Shown: positions 16,847-25,906, numbered from the stretch's first letter. The stretch: 64,000 nt of DNA from Pseudomonas allokribbensis (GCF_014863605.1 NZ_CP062252.1:2737001-2801000), one strand, 5' to 3'. Numbers and translations are program-made. Notes: generated from the sequence alone by a model not told the origin.

Positions 16847-17974
16847 ATGGCGTTCAAGGTGTTGGTGGTCGGTGGGTATGGAAACTTCGGCAGCATCGTC
16901 TGCCGGCATCTGGCGTCGATGCCCGATGTTGATCTGGCGATCTCGGGTCGCGATCCGCACAAGTTGTTGCGCAAGGTCGAAGCGTTGCAAGCTGCTTCAG
17001 GAAAAACCTGCGCCAGTTGGTGCGGTGATGCCATGGGGCCCGGGTTTCAATCCGCATTGGGCTCGATGGGAATCGAGTTGGTCGTCCACACCGGCGGCCC
17101 GTTTCAGGGGCAGTCCTATGCGGTTGCCGAAAGCTGCATCGAGGCCGGGGTGAACTATTGCGACCTGTCCGACTGCCGAACCTTCGTCAACGGTATTGCT
17201 GTACTCGATGCGCGCGCGAAAGAGGCGGGCGTGGCGATTCTCAGCGGTTGCAGTTCGGTGCCGACCCTGTCTTCGGCCATCATCGATCAGCAGCGGTATC
17301 GCTTTCAGCGCATCGACTCGATCGAACATGGCATTTCCTCTTCCGCCAAGATGCCGGGGCTGTCTACCGTTGAAGGTGTGCTTGCCTACGCGGGCAAGCC
17401 GATCAAACAGCTCAAGGATGGCCGGGTTCACGAAGTACCGGGCTGGCAGGATCTGACGTTGCGCAGGATGCCGCATCTGGGCACTCGCTTGCTGGCCAAT
17501 GTCGACGTGCCGGACATGGACATTTTCGCCGGTCGTTATGGCGCCCGGACACTGAGCTTCAAGGCCGGTGCCGGGCTCAAGCTCGGCGGTGTCGCCAATG
17601 CTCTGTTCGCCCAGGCCCAGAAGATGGGGCTGATTCGCGACCATGCGCCTTGGGCCGCGCGACTGCATCGCCTGGGCACCTGGTTCGAGCGACTCGGCGA
17701 CGGCAAAAGCGCGATGTACATCGACGTGCAAGGTCTCGGGGTTGAAGGACAACCACTGTCCATGACCGCTCAGCTGACGGCGTGGAATGACAAGGGCCCG
17801 GAAATCCCGAGCTGCGCCGCTGTGGCCCTGGCCACCAAAATGGCCCAAGGCTATGTGCCTGAACCCGGCGCCCGGCCTTGCGTGGGCGAAATCACCGTCG
17901 ACGAATACATGGCCGCGATCAACGACCCTGAAAACCTCAGCCTGTCCGTGCGTTTCTCCGACGGGCAGCGCTGA
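16847..17974 (+). CDS. Saccharopine dehydrogenase NADP-binding domain protein
   Basis: The protein has 375 residues. FKVLVVGGYGNFGSIVCRHLA (GGxGxxG at about 8-13) opens a Rossmann domain with Arg after beta 2 (ISGRDP), favouring NADP. The middle HTGGPFQGQSYAVAESCIEAGVNYCDLSD is the conserved saccharopine-DH-like segment. Single-domain relatives of this kind act as oxidoreductases of uncertain substrate, including lipid-linked trans-enoyl reductase-like enzymes. It is followed after 2 bp by a DUF2269 membrane protein, so they form an operon. Confidence 0.82.
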   Translation: MAFKVLVVGGYGNFGSIVCRHLASMPDVDLAISGRDPHKLLRKVEALQAASGKTCASWCGDAMGPGFQSALGSMGIELVVHTGGPFQGQSYAVAESCIEAGVNYCDLSDCRTFVNGIAVLDARAKEAGVAILSGCSSVPTLSSAIIDQQRYRFQRIDSIEHGISSSAKMPGLSTVEGVLAYAGKPIKQLKDGRVHEVPGWQDLTLRRMPHLGTRLLANVDVPDMDIFAGRYGARTLSFKAGAGLKLGGVANALFAQAQKMGLIRDHAPWAARLHRLGTWFERLGDGKSAMYIDVQGLGVEGQPLSMTAQLTAWNDKGPEIPSCAAVALATKMAQGYVPEPGARPCVGEITVDEYMAAINDPENLSLSVRFSDGQR

Positions 17975-17976
17975 CC

Positions 17977-18468
17977 ATGCTTTACCTGTGCCTCAAATAC
18001 ATTCATGTGATCGCCGCGGTTTTCCTGTTCGGATTCGGCATGGGTTCCTACCTTTACCTGATCGCCGCCAGCCGCACCGCCAACCCTCAGGTGATTGCTC
18101 ATGTGGCGAAAATGGTCGTGCGTTTCGACGCCTGGATCACCACCCCGGCAGGCTTCATTCAGATCGCATCGGGCTATGGGCTGATCAAACTGGCCGGCCT
18201 TCCGCTGACCACGGAATGGGTGCTGACGTCGTTGATCATCTTTCTTTGCGTGGGATCACTCTGGCTGCCGGTGCTGGTACTTCAGAAGCGCCTGTACGTG
18301 ATGGCTTCGAGTGCGAACGAGACCGGGGGAGGGCTCGCGGACGAGTTCCGGTCGGTGTACCAGAAATGGTTCTGGATGGGGGTGGCCGGTTTTCTGGGGA
18401 TGTTCGTGATTGTCTTGATGATGGTGACGAAGATGACGCCCGTGCAGGTGCTAGGGCTGTTGCTGTAG
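17977..18468 (+). CDS. DUF2269 family integral membrane protein
   Basis: This 163-residue protein has four hydrophobic helices (about 4-28, 48-75, 82-104, 133-158). The opening YLCLKYIHVIAAVFLFGFGMGSYLY, with a His in helix 1, and the pattern of the other helices match DUF2269. A haem or quinone role is possible, but the function is not established. It starts 2 bp after the saccharopine-dehydrogenase-like stop and overlaps the convergent DCC gene by 18 bp. Confidence 0.82.
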   Translation: MLYLCLKYIHVIAAVFLFGFGMGSYLYLIAASRTANPQVIAHVAKMVVRFDAWITTPAGFIQIASGYGLIKLAGLPLTTEWVLTSLIIFLCVGSLWLPVLVLQKRLYVMASSANETGGGLADEFRSVYQKWFWMGVAGFLGMFVIVLMMVTKMTPVQVLGLLL

Positions 18469-18921
18469 CGAAGCCTTCAGAAAGCGTTGTTCATGATCGG
18501 GATCAGGCAGAAGACAGGTGTCATATTGTCCAAACAGCCGATAACGATTCAGTGCAATACGATCGTAGGCCCAGTTCCGAAGGCCGCGCGGGAAAATGCG
18601 CAAGCATTGCAAAGGACGCCAGCGGGCAGGCAGTTGAGCAACGACTTCGAAAAAGGCGTCGGAGCGCTCCCAATAGTGTCGGTCGCGGATGACCGCCATG
18701 GTGTCGAACTGATCGAGGGGTAAATCTGCCCAGGCGAGCAGCGCCTGCCCTTCGGGAGACTGCACTGCCGCCAGCCGGACTCGCTGATGGCGGTCATGGC
18801 GAATCAGGAATTTCGCCCAGCCATTGCACAACTTGCAGACGCCATCGAACAACACCACTGTCTCGCCGGGTTTCAGCAGGGGAGCCGGTGACGGGCGAAT
18901 CCGGGAAACGGGCATAAACAT
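18451..18921 (-). CDS. DCC family thiol-disulfide oxidoreductase (DUF393)
   Basis: The protein has 156 residues. The defining motif VVLFDGVCKLCNGWAKFLIRHD (about 22-43) contains D-x-x-C-x-x-C, the thioredoxin-like redox pair after which the family is named. WERSDAFFEVVAQLP and the terminal YRLFGQYDTCLLP segment are also conserved. The family is predicted to catalyse thiol-disulfide exchange; partners are unknown. A second possible start is two codons in (MPVSRI). The last 18 bp overlap the convergent DUF2269 gene. Confidence 0.87.
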   Translation of the reverse strand: MFMPVSRIRPSPAPLLKPGETVVLFDGVCKLCNGWAKFLIRHDRHQRVRLAAVQSPEGQALLAWADLPLDQFDTMAVIRDRHYWERSDAFFEVVAQLPARWRPLQCLRIFPRGLRNWAYDRIALNRYRLFGQYDTCLLPDPDHEQRFLKASLQQQP

Positions 18922-18956
18922 CGGTCCATTGAGGCCTGGTTTCCCGGATCATATCC

Positions 18957-19946
18957 TTAAACGGTCACGACAATCTTGCCGACCTGCTGGTTGGCTTCAA
19001 GAAAGCGATGCGCCTCTTGAATGTCTTCGAGGGCGAACGTCTTCGCGATGATCGGTTGCAACGCGCCCGATGCGAGACCGTCGGAAATGAACGTCTTGGC
19101 TCGGGCCAGAGCCGCAGGATCCGCGACGACCTCCGCGTAAAGGTAGCCCTTGAGCGTCAGGCATTTGCCCAGCACGGTGAACAACGGGAACGGCGTAGGC
19201 TCCGGGCTCAAGGCACCGTACTCAAGCAGAATGCCGCCTCTGGCCATGCTCTGGGTGAGTTGTTCGAAAGCGGGGCCGCCGATCGGATCGAACACCACGC
19301 GTGCGCCCTGTCCATCGGTCAGTGCCATGACGGCGGCGACGATATCCTCTTCATCGCTGACGATGACGTGCGCAGCGCCGGCGTCCAGCAAGGCTTGCTT
19401 CTTGGCGTGGGTGCGGGTCACGGCAATCGAAGTCGCGCCCACCATTCGGGCAATCTGGAAGGCCGCCAGGCCGACGCTGCTGGAGGCGGCAGTGACCAGT
19501 ACAAAATCGTTCTTCGTCAGTTTGGCTTGTTCGACCAGCGCGCCCCACGCGGTGACGTATTGCATCCAGGAAGCGGCGGCCTGTTCAAAGGACAGGTTCG
19601 ACGGGTGTTTTACCGTCAGATCGGCGGGCACGTTGGCCAGCTCGCCGTAGGTGCCCCATTTGGCGATGTCCAGCGGCGGAATCAGGCTGACCGCATCGCC
19701 GACCTTGAACTCGCTGACACCTGCGCCGACGGCAACCACCACACCGGCCGCTTCATAACCGAGGCGGCTGGGAAACTGCGCTTCCTGCAGATAGGCGTGA
19801 TTGCGGAACATGACCTCGGCCCGATTCAACCCGAAGGCCTTGACCTCGATTTGCACCTCGCCGGATGCCGGAGCCGGCACATCGACCGATTCCAGTTTCA
19901 AAACGCTTGCGTCGCCGTATTCATGAATCCTGACAATGCGTGCCAT
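18957..19946 (-). CDS. Zinc-independent MDR alcohol dehydrogenase / quinone oxidoreductase
   Basis: This 329-residue medium-chain dehydrogenase/reductase is of the quinone-oxidoreductase type. The N-terminal GroES-like domain (GLNRAEVMFRNHAY; GYEAAGVVVAVGAGV) lacks the catalytic-zinc Cys/His set. The Rossmann domain begins VLVTAASSSVGLAAFQIARMVGA (AASSSVG in place of AxxGxxG). These enzymes reduce quinones or enones with NADPH. ATG at 19946 follows AGAGG. It is divergent from the LysR gene at 20112, its likely regulator. Confidence 0.88.
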   Translation of the reverse strand: MARIVRIHEYGDASVLKLESVDVPAPASGEVQIEVKAFGLNRAEVMFRNHAYLQEAQFPSRLGYEAAGVVVAVGAGVSEFKVGDAVSLIPPLDIAKWGTYGELANVPADLTVKHPSNLSFEQAAASWMQYVTAWGALVEQAKLTKNDFVLVTAASSSVGLAAFQIARMVGATSIAVTRTHAKKQALLDAGAAHVIVSDEEDIVAAVMALTDGQGARVVFDPIGGPAFEQLTQSMARGGILLEYGALSPEPTPFPLFTVLGKCLTLKGYLYAEVVADPAALARAKTFISDGLASGALQPIIAKTFALEDIQEAHRFLEANQQVGKIVVTV

Positions 19947-20111
19947 GGTTACCTCTTCTGTGATCAATGAGGCCGGTGTGACCGGCCTGAATTCGTGTGA
20001 AATCGCACCTGTTGCAGCCGTGCGCGTCGTTGCCATGGCCGCCAATTTAGGCTTTGGCCTGCGCCAGATAAAGACCTACGATAGCGCAACACTAGAAACA
20101 CAGGGTTTCCA

Positions 20112-21002
20112 ATGGATCGCCTCACCTTGATGGCCGTATTCGTCAAAGCGGTGGAGCTTGGCTCCTTCAGCGCAGTGGCGGATGAGCTCAATCTGTCCCC
20201 GCAACTGGTTGGCAAACAGGTCAAGATGCTCGAGCAGCATCTGGGTGTCTCGCTGCTCAATCGCACGACCCGCAAACAGAGCCTCACCGACTTCGGCCGT
20301 ACGTTCTATCAACGGGCGAAGCTGATCCTGGCCGATATGGACGCCGCGGAAGAAATGGCCGCGATGACCCGAGGCGTACCCAGCGGCCGGCTCAGAATCA
20401 ACGCGCCAGTCACCTTTGGCGTCAGCACGCTGTCGCCTCGGCTGCTGGAGTACATGGTCAGGTATCCGCAGGTGTCGGTGGATCTGACCTTGTCCAACGA
20501 ACTCGTTGACCTGGTGGAGGGCGGATATGACGTGGTGTTTCGAATCGGTGAGCTGTCCGACAGCGGTCTGAAGGCTTTGCCTTTGAAGCCTTATCAAATG
20601 GTGCTGTGCGCGGCGCCTGCCTATCTGGCCAGACGTCCACCCATCACGACACCACTGGATCTTCAGGAACATGAGTGCCTGGCGTTTGCCTATTCGGACG
20701 GTCGCTCACACATTCGCCTCGAAGGGCCGGACGGTTGCATCGACGTGCCGATTAAAAGCAGATTGACGATCAATCAGGCCGACCCCTTGCTGTCGGCGGC
20801 GGTGGCAGGGCTGGGGGTCGTGCTGTTGCCGTTGGAGCTGGTCAAGGATGCGCTGAGAAGTGGAACGCTGGTGAACCTTCTGCCGGATTACAACGTCCCG
20901 GTTTCCCCGATGAATCTTCTGTATGCACCGGACCCTAGGCTGACGCCCAAGCTGCGAAGCTTCGTGGATTTTGCCAGGGCTGCGTTTGGCGCTGATGCGT
21001 GA
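20112..21002 (+). CDS. LysR-type regulator
   Basis: The protein has 296 residues. It opens MDRLTLMAVFVKAVELGSFS, the form typical of the LysR subgroup that controls adjacent oxidoreductases (AaeR/DmlR-like). The HTH is at about 16-60 (AVADELNLSPQLVGKQVKMLEQHLG) and the effector domain at about 90-290. It is divergent from the quinone-oxidoreductase-like gene across 165 bp and probably regulates it, perhaps in response to quinones or electrophiles. Confidence 0.88.
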   Translation: MDRLTLMAVFVKAVELGSFSAVADELNLSPQLVGKQVKMLEQHLGVSLLNRTTRKQSLTDFGRTFYQRAKLILADMDAAEEMAAMTRGVPSGRLRINAPVTFGVSTLSPRLLEYMVRYPQVSVDLTLSNELVDLVEGGYDVVFRIGELSDSGLKALPLKPYQMVLCAAPAYLARRPPITTPLDLQEHECLAFAYSDGRSHIRLEGPDGCIDVPIKSRLTINQADPLLSAAVAGLGVVLLPLELVKDALRSGTLVNLLPDYNVPVSPMNLLYAPDPRLTPKLRSFVDFARAAFGADA

Positions 21003-21040
21003 AAGGGCAGCGAGGCCGTGATCAGGTTTCATCGTTCAAC

Positions 21041-21529
21041 TCATTTCGAGGCTGTCAGAAACCCCGGATCGAATGACGTATTGGCGATCCTCGCGACGTC
21101 CGATTCAGCTTCCCATTCCACGGTGTCACCTGCAATTTCGCGCACGATCCACTGCTGTGGCGCCGTCCACGAGAGTTCGATGTAAGGACCGTTGAGCGCC
21201 TTGTTTGCAATCAGCAGCGCAACCTCATCGGCCGGGCCCGGGCACATGCCACCGACGGCCATGGGCACGCGTTCGCGAATCAGGCTCGCGAGCAGGCGCA
21301 GTCGCTCGGCGTGGGAACTGAAAGGGATTCGATGTTCTGCGCCTGCGTTATCCGTCAGTTGCAGGTAACCCGATTCGCTCGAGATCGAATGGATCAGCGC
21401 CAGATGCAACGGTGCCTTGCCTTGGCCTTTTACATAACGTGATTTGATGATTGCGATTTCCTGAGTTGACGGGATGGAAGGTGTCGGATCGCTGGTCAAT
21501 TCGTTTTTGATTTGTCTGCCGCACTGCAT
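21041..21529 (-). CDS. Hypothetical protein
   Basis: The protein has 162 residues from ATG 21529 (MQCGRQIK); a TTG at 21547 would add six residues. No signal peptide or membrane segment. Composition is mixed soluble, with a central hydrophobic core (PMAVGGMCPGPADEVALLIANKAL) and a Trp-rich stretch (LSWTAPQQWIVREIAGDTVEWEAE). I do not recognise the family. The 5' end overlaps the preceding small frame by about 34 bp, which suggests translational coupling. It belongs to a patch of lineage-specific small genes (21041-24913). Confidence 0.6.
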   Translation of the reverse strand: MQCGRQIKNELTSDPTPSIPSTQEIAIIKSRYVKGQGKAPLHLALIHSISSESGYLQLTDNAGAEHRIPFSSHAERLRLLASLIRERVPMAVGGMCPGPADEVALLIANKALNGPYIELSWTAPQQWIVREIAGDTVEWEAESDVARIANTSFDPGFLTASK

Positions 21530-21705
21530 CTTGTCATCCAGTCCCAACTCAGAAAACCTTCGGTGAAATCCAGCAGTTCCTGATCGATCTGATCGACTGT
21601 TGCATTTATCCCGGCTTGGGCCAGATCGTAGGCATCATCGAAGTAGCCGAACAGGCCAAGTACCTCCGCAAAGCCGCCACTTTCCCTTGCCCAGACTTGA
21701 TACAT
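21496..21705 (-). CDS. Small hypothetical protein, possibly 5'-truncated
   Basis: 69 codons from ATG 21705 (MYQVWARESGGFAEVLGLFGYF); a TTG at 21759 would give 87. The sequence is acidic and Trp/Phe-rich (ELLDFTEGFLSWDWMTRCS). Neither start has a good ribosome site. The frame ends inside the next gene. It may be a small real protein or the remnant of a longer one whose 5' part was lost where the divergent gene at 21780 begins. No family recognised. Confidence 0.4.
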   Translation of the reverse strand: MYQVWARESGGFAEVLGLFGYFDDAYDLAQAGINATVDQIDQELLDFTEGFLSWDWMTRCSAADKSKTN

Positions 21706-21779
21706 GCGTTCAGCCAGCAGAGTGTTTAACAGGCAAATGATGGGTACGATGCAGCTCAAAGTCAGGCCAAGGAAACAAT

Positions 21780-22157
21780 ATGCCGCTGCTCGTATGGGAC
21801 CCGTTTGATCTGATTGGCGTACTCGGTGTCCTTCCGTCCCAGGATGAGTTTGAAACGTCGCATCGATACTCGATTCAACAAGGTTCTCTCAGACTGGAGC
21901 TGACGGTATGGCAGTACGATTCCGATGTCGAGATTCAGCTATGGGAAGCATCGCTGCCCAACCCCATCATCAAATACACTCTGCTGGGCTGCCCGGGGAT
22001 CCGGGTTGTAGAGGACAAGCGCGGAAAATTCCTCGAATTTGCCGCGTCGAACACGTTCACCGGGCGATATGACGGATATTCAGTGATTCCCTACGGGCTC
22101 AGGCTCTGGGTCGATCCTCAGATTTTCCTGGAGCCATTCAGCTACACGACAGCCTGA
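21780..22157 (+). CDS. Hypothetical protein
   Basis: The protein has 125 residues, with ATG at 21780 preceded by AAGGA. It is soluble, beta-rich and aromatic (LRLELTVWQYDSDVEIQLWE; TFTGRYDGYSVIPYGLRLWV), with no signal peptide. The size, acidity and location in a patch of orphan genes recall small immunity or accessory proteins, but no toxin gene is adjacent and I do not assign a function. Confidence 0.6.
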   Translation: MPLLVWDPFDLIGVLGVLPSQDEFETSHRYSIQQGSLRLELTVWQYDSDVEIQLWEASLPNPIIKYTLLGCPGIRVVEDKRGKFLEFAASNTFTGRYDGYSVIPYGLRLWVDPQIFLEPFSYTTA

Positions 22158-22191
22158 TGACTCCACTGTCGCAAACGTCGCATTCCGCACT

Positions 22192-22737
22192 TCAAGCGTG
22201 TTGTTGCGATGCAGTCCATTGTGACCTGGTCAGTCCGTAGCACTTGCACCAGGCCTGCGTAGTGGACAGCGTCAGTTCGGCATCATACAAGTGCACCGCA
22301 CCGATTTTCATGGCGGCTTTTTGCGAGCGGATGTTCGACGGGGCGATGTGGAGATAGACAGTGTCGTACGCCTTGAAGGCGTGTTCCACCATCAGCTGTT
22401 TCAGCTCGCGATTGGTCTCGCCACCCCATTTCGCCCGCACCAGAAAGGTATACCCGATAGCGATACTGTCCGGCAGGTCGGGCGGGGTGTAATAGCTCGA
22501 CATGCCCACGATCAGCCCCGAGTCGATATCAATGACGGCCAGCGTTTTGCCGGTGGCTAGCCGCGCGGCGAAGTACGCTTCGAATACCGGCCGCTCATAG
22601 CGGTCACTGGCGGGATGGCCTGCCCAGATGTGCGGGTCTGAGGCCGCCAGAAACAGGCCTTCAAAATCGCTTTCGGAAAGAGGTTTGAGCCTAAGCGTTT
22701 TCCCGCATAAAACGGGTTGGCAGTCGAAGTCGTGCAC
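22192..22737 (-). CDS. GNAT family N-acetyltransferase (RimJ/RimL-like)
   Basis: 181 residues from GTG 22737, which has AAGGA upstream and gives the usual N-terminus (HDFDCQPVLCGKTLRLKPLSESDFEGLF). A GTG at 22791 is possible. The acetyl-CoA-binding region is atypical but recognisable: FLVRAKWGGETNRELKQLMVEHAF corresponds to beta 4-alpha 3, and HIAPSNIRSQKAAMKIGAV is the conserved segment of RimJ-type enzymes. These acetylate N-termini, antibiotics or small amines. Substrate unknown. Confidence 0.82.
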   Translation of the reverse strand: MHDFDCQPVLCGKTLRLKPLSESDFEGLFLAASDPHIWAGHPASDRYERPVFEAYFAARLATGKTLAVIDIDSGLIVGMSSYYTPPDLPDSIAIGYTFLVRAKWGGETNRELKQLMVEHAFKAYDTVYLHIAPSNIRSQKAAMKIGAVHLYDAELTLSTTQAWCKCYGLTRSQWTASQQHA

Positions 22738-22855
22738 TAGAATGGTTTCCTTTCCAGGTGAGTCGTGGGGAGGGAACCAGTCTAGAGCCACGGATCTTCA
22801 AGAAAAGAGCCAATGCGACTGATATTGATGGAGCCATCGCGCTCAAGCTTGATAT

Positions 22856-23146
22856 CTACGGTTTCGACGCTTGAATCGCCCTGTCAAGCAAAGGCCCCGT
22901 GATCAGCCGTGCCTTGTAATCGCTGACGAAATAATTGATTCGATTGGCCAGGTACTGAATGAACAGCCAGCCCAGGCCGTGGTGATCGCGCAACTCCTCG
23001 TCGTTGAGCTTGATCAGAGCGTCGTAACTCACAAAAGACGCTTCGCAATTGACGAGCAGATACAGCGATCCGTCCTCAGCACCTAGAAGGTCCCAAAAAC
23101 TGTCGTTCAGGTGATAGGTCGCAGGGGCGAGTTGAAGCCGCTTCAT
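22856..23146 (-). CDS. Hypothetical protein
   Basis: The protein has 96 residues, with ATG 23146 preceded by GGGGA. It contains NDSFWDLLGAEDGSLYLLVNCE and a helical C-terminus (LGWLFIQYLANRINYFVSDY). Soluble, no signal. Lies 40 bp downstream of the SUFU-like gene on the same strand, so probably in its operon. Family not recognised. Confidence 0.6.
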   Translation of the reverse strand: MKRLQLAPATYHLNDSFWDLLGAEDGSLYLLVNCEASFVSYDALIKLNDEELRDHHGLGWLFIQYLANRINYFVSDYKARLITGPLLDRAIQASKP

Positions 23147-23186
23147 GTTTGATCCCCGAGAGTTTCCTTCCCCCTGAGTGCCGCCG

Positions 23187-24023
23187 TCATACAACGCTGT
23201 CACGTTGCAGGCTGCTCATATGCCCGATGCCCGCAGCCTTCAAACGGTTCACCAGATCATCGCGCGCTGAGCGCCCACCCGAACGAATGTATTCAAGCTC
23301 CGACGCTGTGATCAATACCACGGAAACCATTCTGACCGGGGATAGAGGCATGTCATCCAGTCGGGTAGGGAAGTCCGGTTCAGGGGCGCCCAGCAGGACG
23401 CCGGTTGAGTCGTCCTCGGTCACGAAATGTGCGGGCAGTTGATCACTCATGTGACTGGACAGGCTGAAGCCGGGAATTTCGATTGATAGCGCACCGTACT
23501 GGTCGAGTCGGTGAGTTATTCCTCCAGCGTCTGCCACCGTTTTGGCAATGTGCTCCACTAGCTCGAATGCCCAGCTGCGCTGGAAAGGGTCGACATCACC
23601 CAAAAGGCCACGGGCGTGCTCGGGTATATCGGCGGTTTCCAGGAACAACTCCATCTCGAAACCGTTGCCTGTCCCTTCAGCATCATCATCGAAAGGGTCC
23701 GACAGGCCTTCAGTGGCGATAATTATGTTGTCGCCACGGCGAATGACTCGGTAGGCCTGGCGCGTCGAGGGCCAGTAAGGGCCGCCGGAAAAGCTCGGGC
23801 TGATCATGTAGGCAAGGACATCCCGCTCCACGGTGCCGATAGATCCCCAGTAGCGATCCAGGCAGGCTTCACCGGCCATTCGGGCTGCCATGTTTGCTGC
23901 TTCAGCCTCATTCAGGTTGCCGGCAGTCACCAGTTCTTGCAGATGAAGGGCTTGTGGTGAGGCTTGGCTGTCCTGGTTAAAAGGACGTTTCAATGAGTCG
24001 AGAAGCTTCTTGAACAAACTCAT
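23187..24023 (-). CDS. Suppressor-of-fused (SUFU)-like domain protein
   Basis: The protein has 278 residues. The middle portion fits the bacterial SUFU domain: NIIIATEGLSDPFDD followed by GNGFEMELFLET (the GLS...ELxL pattern), a Trp-containing helix, IPGFSLSSHM, and a C-terminal segment with LITASELEYIRSGGRSARDDLV resembling the family's IT-x-x-E end. In bacteria SUFU domains often occur as immunity proteins for polymorphic toxins. No toxin is seen in this window, so the role is open. The start overlaps the stop of the upstream lipoprotein gene by ATGA. Confidence 0.6.
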   Translation of the reverse strand: MSLFKKLLDSLKRPFNQDSQASPQALHLQELVTAGNLNEAEAANMAARMAGEACLDRYWGSIGTVERDVLAYMISPSFSGGPYWPSTRQAYRVIRRGDNIIIATEGLSDPFDDDAEGTGNGFEMELFLETADIPEHARGLLGDVDPFQRSWAFELVEHIAKTVADAGGITHRLDQYGALSIEIPGFSLSSHMSDQLPAHFVTEDDSTGVLLGAPEPDFPTRLDDMPLSPVRMVSVVLITASELEYIRSGGRSARDDLVNRLKAAGIGHMSSLQRDSVV

Positions 24024-24913
24024 ATGCGTTCCTTGCGGGTGTTGACCGGGGTGGCCCCTTTCTTATCGGTAGCTGCAGCTTTTTCCTGATGTTTCCCCAC
24101 GTGGTTTTTCCACGGAAAGTACTTAACAAAAACCGAGCGATTGATTACTCCAGACTCACCCACCTGAAATCCTGGCATCTGTTGCAGATCAAGCTGTAAG
24201 CACTGAGCCGCGAGTGCCTTTTGTAACGCGGGATCCGGATGAAACGACGCTGGACGGAAATTGCTTTTTTCAAGCGTCACATCGCAGCGTGTGATTTGGC
24301 CTTTAGCGTTAGCCGTGAAATCAAAATGGGCGCTGCCGAACGCGGTGATTGAGTGCCTGGCCAACACGTTGTCCCAGAAAAACCGGCTTTCCAGCCCGGC
24401 CTTCTGGTGTGTCAGGTCGTAATCGGAAATGGACGAAGTATCGCCCTTGGCTATCAACGGCGCGATGATCTCAAGGGAGCCATCGACTGGACTCTGGAGA
24501 CCTTCCGGGATTTCCGTCCAGATGCTGCTCCAGCAAACATCGGTGACCAGATTGGCGAAGTCGGGTGGAGCGCCCGGGTCAGTTGGCTGCGCTTCGCAGA
24601 ACAATACGTCACCTTGCTGGCTGAGCTTCATGCGCAACTTCACGCTGCCTTGCATGCTTTCGCCATTTGCCAGGAACACACTCTCGGCCAAGGTACTGCG
24701 TAGAACCGCGATATAGCGCCTAGCCTCCATTGCCTTGATTTCTTCTGATGTCATGTACGTTGGAGCGGACTTGCCTCCACTGTCCATATAGGCATTTATT
24801 CGCTGGTCGGTGGTCAGTTGGTGACAGCCAGAAAGCGTCACCAGGCCTGTCAGGAAAAGCAGCGGCGAGATCAGCCGACAATCGATCCATGATTTCAATG
24901 TATTGCTGATCAC
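24020..24913 (-). CDS. Lipoprotein with TonB-C-like repeats, uncharacterised
   Basis: The protein has 297 residues from a GTG at 24913. Signal peptide with lipobox LSGC (about Cys30). Two segments, SVKLRMKLSQQGDVLFCEAQ (about 90-109) and AHFDFTANAKGQITRCDVTL (about 195-214), have the strand-turn-G-x-V-strand pattern of TonB C-terminal domains, each with a Cys. An AAGGA site lies about 9 bp upstream; an out-of-frame ATG sits even better behind it, so the start is uncertain. Lys-rich tail. It is the first gene of the unit with the SUFU-like protein. Confidence 0.6.
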   Translation of the reverse strand: MISNTLKSWIDCRLISPLLFLTGLVTLSGCHQLTTDQRINAYMDSGGKSAPTYMTSEEIKAMEARRYIAVLRSTLAESVFLANGESMQGSVKLRMKLSQQGDVLFCEAQPTDPGAPPDFANLVTDVCWSSIWTEIPEGLQSPVDGSLEIIAPLIAKGDTSSISDYDLTHQKAGLESRFFWDNVLARHSITAFGSAHFDFTANAKGQITRCDVTLEKSNFRPASFHPDPALQKALAAQCLQLDLQQMPGFQVGESGVINRSVFVKYFPWKNHVGKHQEKAAATDKKGATPVNTRKERI

Positions 24914-25003
24914 TCATGTGTTCCTTGAAAAAACGAGGCGCCATTTTGCCTTGAAGCCAGACCGCCGTACATTTGCAACGCACATCTCGATTGATCGCAA
25001 GAA

Positions 25004-25906
25004 TCAAACCGGACTTGGCCGCAACTCGTGCACCAGATCAATCAGCGCACGCAATCGCGCCGGCACGAAGCGATGGCCCGAGTAATAAAGCCTCAACCCG
25101 CCAAACGACGGACACCACGGCATCAGCACCGGCACCAATGCGCCGCTTGCCAGTTCTTCCTGGATGAACCACTCGGAAATGAAACCGATGCCCAGGCCCA
25201 GCACCACGGCCTGTTTGATCGCCAGCAACTCGTTGAACACGAAGCGCGTCGGCAGATCCATCTGCAATTTCTCGCCATCGCGTTCCAGCTCCCAATGGTA
25301 GATACCTCCGTGGGCCATGCGCATGCCGATGCTCTGGTGGGTGAGCAGATCCCGCGGGTGTTCGGGCACGCCGTGGCGTTCGAGGTACTCGGGCGTTGCC
25401 ACCATGAGCATCCGGATGTCGCCTGACAGCGCCACCGCAATCATGTCTTGCGGTACCGACTCGGCCAGGCGAATCCCGGCGTCGAAGCCCCCGGCGACGA
25501 TGTCGACCATGCTTGCCTCGCTGACGACGTCGATGCGCACCTCGGGATAGCGCCGAGCGTACTGATCGAGCAGCGGCTCCAGCAGCAGGTAGGCCGCGCC
25601 GTGCGGTGCATTGATGCGCAGTGTGCCGCTGGGTTCGTCGAGACCGACGCTGGCTTCTTCGCCGGCACTCTTGATCTGCGCCAGGGCCGGGGCGATGCGC
25701 TCGACATAGCGCTGCCCGATGTCGGTGAGGGCAACGCTGCGTGTGGAGCGATTGAACAGGCGCACCTTCAGGCGCGCTTCGAGGCCGGCCACTGCGCTGC
25801 TCACCGCCGTGGTGGACATGCCCAGTTCCTGGGCCGCGCCGCGAAAACTGTTGCGCCGGGCAACGGCCAGCACCACTTCCAGCTCGGTCATTCCTGTTCT
25901 GTGCAT
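25004..25906 (-). CDS. LysR-type regulator
   Basis: The protein has 300 residues; start chosen at ATG 25906 (MHRTGMTELEVVLAVARRNSF). The HTH at about 20-62 reads AAQELGMSTTAVSSAVAGLEARLKVRLFNRSTRSVALTD. The effector domain follows with the SGTLRINAPHGAAYLLLEPLLDQYARRYPEV pattern of the DmlR/AaeR-like subgroup. It is divergent from the aldehyde dehydrogenase at 26031 across 124 bp and is its probable regulator. Confidence 0.88.
   Translation of the reverse strand: MHRTGMTELEVVLAVARRNSFRGAAQELGMSTTAVSSAVAGLEARLKVRLFNRSTRSVALTDIGQRYVERIAPALAQIKSAGEEASVGLDEPSGTLRINAPHGAAYLLLEPLLDQYARRYPEVRIDVVSEASMVDIVAGGFDAGIRLAESVPQDMIAVALSGDIRMLMVATPEYLERHGVPEHPRDLLTHQSIGMRMAHGGIYHWELERDGEKLQMDLPTRFVFNELLAIKQAVVLGLGIGFISEWFIQEELASGALVPVLMPWCPSFGGLRLYYSGHRFVPARLRALIDLVHELRPSPV

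Noticed and set aside
24720..24916. Small minus-strand frame beginning MSDQQYIEIMD with an excellent ribosome site
   Set aside because: Out of frame with the lipoprotein whose signal peptide it overlaps; no family resemblance. Kept only as a caution on the lipoprotein start.
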